This document shows, piece after piece, positions 13,891 through 19,618 of a DNA stretch of 19,618 nt (its first letter is position 1; each line of letters starts with the position of its first letter). Made by a program: the position numbers and the translations under genes. This stretch comes from DASZCR01 sp035942915 (GTDB lineage: Bacteria > Acidobacteriota > Blastocatellia > Pyrinomonadales > Pyrinomonadaceae): the NCBI GenBank assembly GCA_035942915.1, contig DASZCR010000368.1, forward strand, positions 1-19,618, written 5' to 3'. A model generated the notes under the pieces. It was given only the letters and a program-made list of their open reading frames with translations, was not told the origin of the DNA and did no database searches.

Positions 13891-16800
13891 TTAGAACTCG
13901 AAGCGCGCGGCGAACTGCATGATGCGCGCGCCCGTCGTCTGAGTGAGTCGACCGAACGTGGTGCTGGTGACGCTCAGAATCTGGCCGGCCGGGAAGAAGT
14001 TGACGTTGTTCAGCGCGTTGAAGGCTTCCATACGGAGCTGAACACGCATGCCTTCCTTAATCCTGATGTTCTTGATGAGAGAAGCATCGAGGTTGAAGTA
14101 GCTCGGCCCGTCAACGATGGCGCGTTGCATGTTGCCGGTCTGGCCGGGTTCGACGTTGAAGAAGACCTGTCCGGAGAAAGGCGTCGTGCCGAAGCCGTTC
14201 GCGCCGCGACCCGTGGCCGGGTCAATCACCGACGGGTTGATGAAGAAGATGCCGTTCGGCGTCTCAAAGAACCCGATGAGGTCTCTCAACTGGTCGTTGG
14301 TCAGGTTGGTGTTGGCCGTCTGACGACCGGAGCGGCCCGTGCGATTGAGCGTGCCGCGCGTGTCAACGAAGGTCAACGGCGGGCCGGAAGTCCAGGCCAC
14401 GATGGTCGAGATTTGCCAGCCGCCGATGATGCGGTCGACCAAGCCGTTGGCATCCGAGAAGAACCACTTGCCGCGTCCGAACGGCAACTCGTAAATCGAG
14501 TTGAAGTTGAAGACGTGCGTCACGTCGTAGTCGGCGCGCGACTTGTCGAGCGCCCTGTTGTTGATGTCGAGGAACGGCTCAACAAGCTGCTGCGAAGTGC
14601 CGATGGCGTCCGTCAGGTTCTTCGAGAAGGTGTAGTTGCCCTGGAAGTAAAGCCCCTGCGCGAAGCGGCGGCGAACTTCCATCTGCAACGAGTTGTAGCT
14701 GTACCAGCCGCCATTCTGGAACAGGTTGGCGACACCCGTGCCGGGGTTCGGCAGGAAGTTGACGAACGGTGCACGGCTCGGATTAGTAACCGTCGGGCCG
14801 CCGTTCAGGCCGTTGGAGATGAAGCTGATAGCCAAGTCGGCAGGCGTGCCGTTGGCGAGGTTGTTGTTGAAGGTCGCAGCCGCGAGACCGCCCGTACCGA
14901 CGACGAGGCGACCGGTGCCCGGCGTGCCGCCGCTCTGGAAGATGGTCAGCGGCTGGCAACCGGCGGTGGTGCAGAAGGCGTTGCCGGTCAGGTTGAAGTT
15001 GGCGCGTGCGCGCTCGAAGTCGGCGAAGAAGCCGTTGTTGAAGATGTCAACCTGGTTGTAGTCGATACTACGAGCCAGATTGCCGCTGCGCGTTCCGACG
15101 TAGCGGACTTCGACGGCCGTCTGGAAGCCGACCTCGCGCTGGATGCCGACGCTGTACTGGTCGATGCGCGGAGTCTGGATGTTCGGGTCGATGGCGAACA
15201 CCGTACCGAAGTTGCCGAAGGCCGCCGTGTTGTTCTGCAAGAACGTGCGCGGCGGGGTGATGAAGACCGGCGGGGTGACAGGCGTCACGCCGTTGGCGAG
15301 GCGGTCGTTAAGCGCCGTCTGACCCGTCAGCGTGTTGATGGCTGAGCCGGCCGTACGGCCGAGGCCGACGTTGCCGACTGCCGCGTTGTTAATCGACGTC
15401 ACGAGCGAGTCGTTGATGTAAGCGGCGCTGTAGCCGCCACGAATGGTCGTGCGACCTTCGGTGCCGAAGATGGTGCCGAGCATCTTGTTCTTGAAGTTCG
15501 GCGACCAGGCAACACCGATGGTCGGGGCGAAGTTGTTCTTGTCCGTCTTGTAGTAGGCATTCTCGCGTCCCGAATTGGTACCGACGAAGCCGTAGGTGCC
15601 GAGCGGGTTGAGGATGGTCGCGATGGGGTCAGCCCCTTCGGGGATGATAGGCTCAAGCGCGAGGCCGTTCGCCAGCCTGAGGGCCGGGAACAACTCGTAG
15701 CGGAGACCAAGCGTCACGCTCAGTTCCGGATTAACGCGCCAGCGATCCTGGAAGTAGAGCGAGTGGTTCTCGTAACGGAAAGGCTGGAGCAGGCGCACCG
15801 GGCGGAAGCCGGAAGTGCGGCTCTCGGTGTTGAAGCCCTGCGAACCGCCGTTGATGATGCCGCCGAGCAAGGCCAGCAGGCCGTTGGCCGTGCCGAGTTG
15901 GGCGTTGCTGATGCCGCCCAGAGAGGCGAAGTTGGCGGCCGTAAACTGCGGGGTCGCCGTGCCTGTGCCGAGCGTGTAGGTCGGCAGAATCTGCGCGTCG
16001 TTGTAAGAGTCAACCTTGAAGAACTGGAAGATGCCGCCGAACTTGAAGGCGTGGTCGCCCTTGATGAAGTCGGCGTTATCCTGAATGTTGTAGCCGGCGG
16101 TCTTACGGCCCTGATTCATGAACTGAGTCTCAGGCGGGTCGACCAGAGTCGGCGTGATGAAGAACGCGGGAAGCGGAGCCAGACGGTTAAAGGGCACGTC
16201 GCTCTTGAAGAAACCGCCGCGAACCTCGTTGATGAAGTTCGACGAGAACGTGCGGCGATAGGCGAGCGCCAGCGTCCTGTTCTCAGACGACTGGTCGGAG
16301 AACGGAACGACCGTGTAGCCCGACGTAATCGGGTTGTTGTCGGCGTCGGGACGCAGGTTGATTTCCTTGTTCCAGCTCCACACGCCGTTGAACTGGTTGC
16401 GCTCGTTGGCGTCGATGTCGAAGCGCATCGTGTACTGATTGCGCGTCTGGTCGGAGCGACGATTGACGGAGAAGCCCGTCGTGTTGCGCTGGTCGCCGAT
16501 GTCCGTGCGGTTGCCGTTGGCGGGCAGCGCGTCGAGGATGCGCGCCTGCACGACCGGGTCAATCGTCCCCGGAACGGTCAGGAAGTTGCCGCCGAGCGAG
16601 CGGGCGAACGTCAGGATGTTCGGGATGGTGCAGACCGAGCCAGCCGCGCCCGAAGGGCAGACAGAGGTCGGAGCGCCAGCCGTCGCACGCGTGAACTGGA
16701 AGCGGCCGGTGCGCGCTTCAGGCGTCAGAATCGTGCGGTTGGCGAGCGCCGAGACGGGGTCGCGCAAGCCTTCGTAGTTGAAGAAGAAGAAGGCCTTATC

Positions 16801-17694
16801 GCGGTAGATGGAACGACCGCCCTCGCCAAAACGCGGAGCCGGCAGCGGGCCGCTGAAGGAGCCGCCGAACTGGTTGCGATTGCGGAAGGGGCGCTGGAGG
16901 CCGGAACGGTTGTTGAAGAAGGTGTTCGCCGCGAAGTGCGAGTTGCGGTTGTAGGCGAACAGCGCGCCGTGAAACTGGCTTTCACCGCGCGGCGTGACGA
17001 GACGCACCTGCGCGCCGCCGTAAGCGGCGTCGGCCTCGGAGTTGCCCGTCGAGATGGTGAACTCACCCGTGTCGTCGACGGAAGGGCGACCCGGCGCGAA
17101 GTCGGTCGCGTTCGTGCGGATGAACGCGTCCTGAATGTTGATGCCGTCGCGCGTGATGTTGGTCGCCGTCGTGCGCATGCCGTTGATGGTCGTCAACTGG
17201 AAACCGGCATTCGGCGTCGCTCCGGCCTGAAGGTTAATCAGGTTGAGCGGGTTGCGCGCGTTTAGCGGCAGTTCGCGAATCTGCTGCGGGCTAACAGTGG
17301 TCGTCAACTGCGGCGAGGTCGCGTTGATGATGTCCGCGCCTGCCGTAACCGTCACGCTCTCGGTGACGCCGCCCACTTCAAGCGTCGGGTTGAGCGAGTA
17401 TTCGCGGCCGACGTCGATTTTCAGGTCTGTGGCGATATAAGTTTTGAAGCCTTGCTGCGTGATGGTGACGGTGTAGGTGCCGACCTCAAGCTGGGGGAAC
17501 GTAAACGTGCCGTCCTCTCCGGCCGTCAGCGTCTGTTCCTTTCCAGTCTGATTGTCTTTGACCACGATGGTCGCGCCCGGAAGCACGCCGTCAGGGCCCG
17601 ACACCGTCCCGACCAAGCGGCCGGTGGTGGTCTGTGCGAACGCTGACACGGCCAAGAGGCACAGAGTCAGGAACGCAACGCTCAATCTCTTCAT
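13891..17694 (-). CDS. Oar-like TonB-dependent receptor, second copy
   Basis: The 1267-aa protein has a signal peptide (1-20, ending VSAFA), a carboxypeptidase-regulatory-like domain (about 25-108; GTVSGPDGVLPGATIVV), a plug region (about 130-235; INGMRTTATNITRDGINIQ and DAAYGGAQVRLVTPRG) and a large barrel ending IMQFAARFEF. It is an outer-membrane receptor of the same architecture as the one at 5222 but clearly divergent in sequence, so it probably binds a different ligand (inference). The plug reads NITRDGINIQ where receptor 1 has NILLDGGENV. The mature protein has four cysteines in two close pairs (346/355 and 908/913). The ATG at 17694 is preceded by AGGAGGAG, a strong Shine-Dalgarno. 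It is convergent with the second LolA-like gene and ends in a bidirectional terminator. Confidence 0.92.
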   Translation of the reverse strand: MKRLSVAFLTLCLLAVSAFAQTTTGRLVGTVSGPDGVLPGATIVVKDNQTGKEQTLTAGEDGTFTFPQLEVGTYTVTITQQGFKTYIATDLKIDVGREYSLNPTLEVGGVTESVTVTAGADIINATSPQLTTTVSPQQIRELPLNARNPLNLINLQAGATPNAGFQLTTINGMRTTATNITRDGINIQDAFIRTNATDFAPGRPSVDDTGEFTISTGNSEADAAYGGAQVRLVTPRGESQFHGALFAYNRNSHFAANTFFNNRSGLQRPFRNRNQFGGSFSGPLPAPRFGEGGRSIYRDKAFFFFNYEGLRDPVSALANRTILTPEARTGRFQFTRATAGAPTSVCPSGAAGSVCTIPNILTFARSLGGNFLTVPGTIDPVVQARILDALPANGNRTDIGDQRNTTGFSVNRRSDQTRNQYTMRFDIDANERNQFNGVWSWNKEINLRPDADNNPITSGYTVVPFSDQSSENRTLALAYRRTFSSNFINEVRGGFFKSDVPFNRLAPLPAFFITPTLVDPPETQFMNQGRKTAGYNIQDNADFIKGDHAFKFGGIFQFFKVDSYNDAQILPTYTLGTGTATPQFTAANFASLGGISNAQLGTANGLLALLGGIINGGSQGFNTESRTSGFRPVRLLQPFRYENHSLYFQDRWRVNPELSVTLGLRYELFPALRLANGLALEPIIPEGADPIATILNPLGTYGFVGTNSGRENAYYKTDKNNFAPTIGVAWSPNFKNKMLGTIFGTEGRTTIRGGYSAAYINDSLVTSINNAAVGNVGLGRTAGSAINTLTGQTALNDRLANGVTPVTPPVFITPPRTFLQNNTAAFGNFGTVFAIDPNIQTPRIDQYSVGIQREVGFQTAVEVRYVGTRSGNLARSIDYNQVDIFNNGFFADFERARANFNLTGNAFCTTAGCQPLTIFQSGGTPGTGRLVVGTGGLAAATFNNNLANGTPADLAISFISNGLNGGPTVTNPSRAPFVNFLPNPGTGVANLFQNGGWYSYNSLQMEVRRRFAQGLYFQGNYTFSKNLTDAIGTSQQLVEPFLDINNRALDKSRADYDVTHVFNFNSIYELPFGRGKWFFSDANGLVDRIIGGWQISTIVAWTSGPPLTFVDTRGTLNRTGRSGRQTANTNLTNDQLRDLIGFFETPNGIFFINPSVIDPATGRGANGFGTTPFSGQVFFNVEPGQTGNMQRAIVDGPSYFNLDASLIKNIRIKEGMRVQLRMEAFNALNNVNFFPAGQILSVTSTTFGRLTQTTGARIMQFAARFEF

Positions 17695-18088
17695 TTTTGG
17701 GCTCCTCCTAGAGAAACTGCCTCACGATACCTTGCTTACAGCGAGAGCAAGCAAGGACTTCTCTGGCTTTGTAGAATCGGGTTACCGGGGAATTTCTGAA
17801 TGTAGACGTTAACAACGACGAAGTGCTCGGCGTTAGTCATTCTACGATGCAGGCGCAACACGCAATCACCGTACCGCTTTCCGGCGCTCTCCCGCCTACA
17901 CTTAAACCCTACTCTTTTCAGGATTTAAGATACGCTCGCGATTCCTTTGCAGAGCGCCGAAATCTATTAATTTGGATATTTTCCTGATTTTCGGATGGAG
18001 CCTCAGACAAGCATATTTGAGGCCATTTGGAGAGGGACTGAGGAGGCGTGCCGCCGTCGAAAATTCGTTCGCCGGAAGCCTCTCGTCG
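17695..18088. other. Intergenic leader of second receptor with hairpins
   Basis: This 394-bp gap lies between the DUF512 gene's end and the second receptor's start, both on the minus strand. CCTTGCTT (17730-17737) and AAGCAAGG (17749-17756) form an 8-bp hairpin in the receptor's leader. CTTAAACCCT (17901-17910) and AGGATTTAAG (17920-17929) pair with one mismatch and might mark the DUF512 transcript's end, though no T-run follows. CCGAAATC (17957-17964) and GATTTTCGG (17986-17994) pair imperfectly across an AT-rich loop. On the minus strand a TAGAAT near 17845 is a weak -10 candidate. A frame at 17902-18120 has no protein-like features. Confidence 0.55.
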
Positions 18089-19432
18089 TCAGGCGCGCAG
18101 CAACCCGGCAAAGCCTTCAAAGTCTACCGCATGGAGGGGAAGGCCGAGCGTCCGTTCCAAATCCGCGAGCAGCATCCCGTCGAGCATCACGGGTTCATCC
18201 GACTTGTGCGCCGCCGCAGGGAGGACGACGAAATCACCTTCGATTTCAGCGCGCACGGCCAGCACGTCCGAACCCGTCATCAGTCCTGCGACGACAATCT
18301 CCGTGCCGAAATATTGGTTCGGGACGGCGACGACACGCAGGCGCGTGCCGAAACGCTCGTTGAGTTGGCCGACCAATTCGCGCAGGACGGGCGCGAACAG
18401 TGCCCCCGTCAAAATCGTGCCGCGCAGGCGTGCCGCCTGGCGCGGCGGGTTCTTTTCGAGTCTGCGCCAGAGGCGTGCGAAATCCTCGTAAAAAGCGCGC
18501 ACCATGCCGACGCCGTCTTCGATTTGCGGATAGTCACCGTAATGCCTGCGCGAAGGCACGCGCCGCCCCGCGCGCAGGTAAATCTCGTCGCCGAGGAAGG
18601 CGAAGTTTGTCCCTAGTGCAGCGCGCAACTCTCTCTGCAAGGCTGAAACCTGCCGGATGACCTGACGACACCACTGAGGCGTGACGGGCGTCAGGCGCTC
18701 GTCCGTGTTGTAACGCGTCAGGCCGAGCGGCACGATGGCGACGCTGCGGATGCGCGGGTATTCGGCCGCGAGGTCGCGCACGGTGCGCTCTAAAACCTCT
18801 CGGTCGTTGATGTCCGGGCAGAGCACGACCTGCGCGTGAATCTCGATACCGGCGTCCATCAGGCGACGCATTTTCGCTGAAATGTCGGCGCGTTCTTCGT
18901 CGACGCCTAGGAGGTAGGCGCGCACTGCGAGGTCTGTCGCGTGGACGGAGACGTACTGCGGCGTCAGACGTTGCTCGATGACGCGCTGCATCTCCTGTTC
19001 GGTAATCGAAGTCAGCGTCGTGTAGTTGCCGTAGAGGAAAGAGAGGCGCACGTCCTCGTCGCGGAAAAAGAGCGCGGGGCGCGCGTCGGGCGGATTGCCC
19101 TTGCAGAAGCAGAACAGGCACTCGTTGGCGCACTGTCGCGGGACGATGTTCTCGAAGCTGAGGCCGAAGTCTTCGCCCTCGTCGCGCTCGATTTCGAGTT
19201 CCCACTCCTCGCCCGTCGCACGCTTGAGGACGTTTAAGGTCAACTCGGTTTCGCCGCCTGTCTGAAAGCGGAAGTCGAGGTAGTCGCGCACGGCGCGGCC
19301 GTTGACGCGGATGATGCGGTCGCCCGCCTCAAGTTCCAACTCCGCGCCGAGGCTATCGGGCGCGACCTCCGTGATTTCGACCCCGCGTCGGCGTATCTGC
19401 GTGACGGCGGGCGTGACGGCAAACTCGTACAT
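18089..19432 (-). CDS. DUF512 protein: PDZ-like domain plus radical-SAM-type cysteine cluster
   Basis: This 447-aa protein matches the DUF512 family, Fe-S proteins of unknown reaction. It has a PDZ-like N-terminus (about 15-60; ITEVAPDSLGAELELEAGDR), the cysteine cluster C101-x3-C105-x2-C108 (CANECLFCFC), which is the radical-SAM spacing for binding a [4Fe-4S] cluster, a SAM-barrel-like middle (VSVHATDL 161-168; IHAQVVLCPDIND 198-210; VAIVPLGLTRYN 231-242) and the DUF512 C-terminus (FLGDEIYLRAGRRVP 279-293; YPQIEDGVGMV 301-311; PNQYFGTEIVVAGLMTG 371-387). Full length for the family. ATG 19432 was preferred over GTG 19483 because it leaves a normal short N-terminus; neither has a good Shine-Dalgarno. 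It stands apart from the receptor locus by 394 bp and looks like a housekeeping-type gene. The target molecule is unknown. Confidence 0.88.
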   Translation of the reverse strand: MYEFAVTPAVTQIRRRGVEITEVAPDSLGAELELEAGDRIIRVNGRAVRDYLDFRFQTGGETELTLNVLKRATGEEWELEIERDEGEDFGLSFENIVPRQCANECLFCFCKGNPPDARPALFFRDEDVRLSFLYGNYTTLTSITEQEMQRVIEQRLTPQYVSVHATDLAVRAYLLGVDEERADISAKMRRLMDAGIEIHAQVVLCPDINDREVLERTVRDLAAEYPRIRSVAIVPLGLTRYNTDERLTPVTPQWCRQVIRQVSALQRELRAALGTNFAFLGDEIYLRAGRRVPSRRHYGDYPQIEDGVGMVRAFYEDFARLWRRLEKNPPRQAARLRGTILTGALFAPVLRELVGQLNERFGTRLRVVAVPNQYFGTEIVVAGLMTGSDVLAVRAEIEGDFVVLPAAAHKSDEPVMLDGMLLADLERTLGLPLHAVDFEGFAGLLRA

Positions 19433-19577
19433 GACAAAGACTTCGACAGCTAGACGGTGAATCAGAATTTCGAGCAACCGCACAGAGCGCGATTTTCGCT
19501 CAAGGACAACTCGACAGTATCGCCGAAGAGGCGCGAGGGTTCAACCCGGCGCACACGGCCGGAGACTGAAGACGCAA

Positions 19578-19601
19578 AGGCCGCGATAAAAGTCGCGGCC
19601 T
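19578..19601. terminator. Hairpin upstream of DUF512 gene, possible terminator of the next gene
   Basis: AGGCCGCGA (19578-19586) and TCGCGGCCT (19593-19601) form a perfect 9-bp stem with a 6-nt loop. On the minus strand it is followed only by TTTGCG, so it is a plausible but weak terminator for a gene entering from the right edge. The remaining 186 bp upstream of the DUF512 gene hold no recognisable gene. Confidence 0.6.
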
Positions 19602-19618
19602 CAAATGGCGAGAGGCCA

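Noticed and set aside
13825..17265. Two 500-codon open frames (13825-15345 and 15763-17265) antisense to the second receptor
   Set aside because: Same codon-bias shadow; composition is Arg/Val/Glu-rich without domains, and the receptor frame explains the region.
17902..18120. 72-codon minus-strand frame downstream of the DUF512 gene
   Set aside because: Overlaps the DUF512 3' end, runs through AT-rich hairpin sequence, no recognisable features.

Overview
The window looks like chromosomal DNA of a high-GC Acidobacteriota member, most likely Blastocatellia/Pyrinomonadaceae-like. The reasons are two very large Oar-type TonB-dependent receptors with N-terminal carboxypeptidase-regulatory domains, several exported LolA-like and TPR proteins, a MoxR/DUF4129/DUF4350 operon, and degenerate 7-bp tandem repeats between genes. 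The assignment is inference from gene content; no rRNA, tRNA, phage, IS or CRISPR sequence was recognised.

Left region (1-4671, all minus strand): one compact operon read right to left. It encodes a polytopic membrane protein resembling the glycerophosphodiester-phosphodiesterase membrane-domain family, a DUF4129 protein (4-bp ATGA overlap), a DUF4350 protein, a possible 36-aa membrane microprotein, and a MoxR AAA+ ATPase that runs off the left edge. Three consecutive junctions of this operon (2377-2411, 807-855, 556-669) each carry a different degenerate heptamer repeat. The last one folds into an almost perfect 36-bp hairpin just upstream of moxR.

Middle region (5222-17694): six genes that all encode proteins with signal peptides or N-terminal membrane segments, laid out almost as a mirror image. 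Each end has a TonB-dependent receptor convergent with a LolA-like periplasmic protein (5222+/9626- and 12848+/17694-), and the two LolA-like proteins are paralogues. Between them lie an exported or membrane-anchored protein with a CheR-like methyltransferase fold and a TPR protein with a beta-sandwich regulatory domain. Both convergent gaps contain hairpin terminators. This block is the best candidate for an uncharacterised cell-envelope system in the window.

Right region (17695-19618): a 394-bp non-coding stretch with hairpins, then a minus-strand DUF512 gene (PDZ-like domain plus radical-SAM-type cysteine cluster), and a hairpin at the right edge that may end the next gene.
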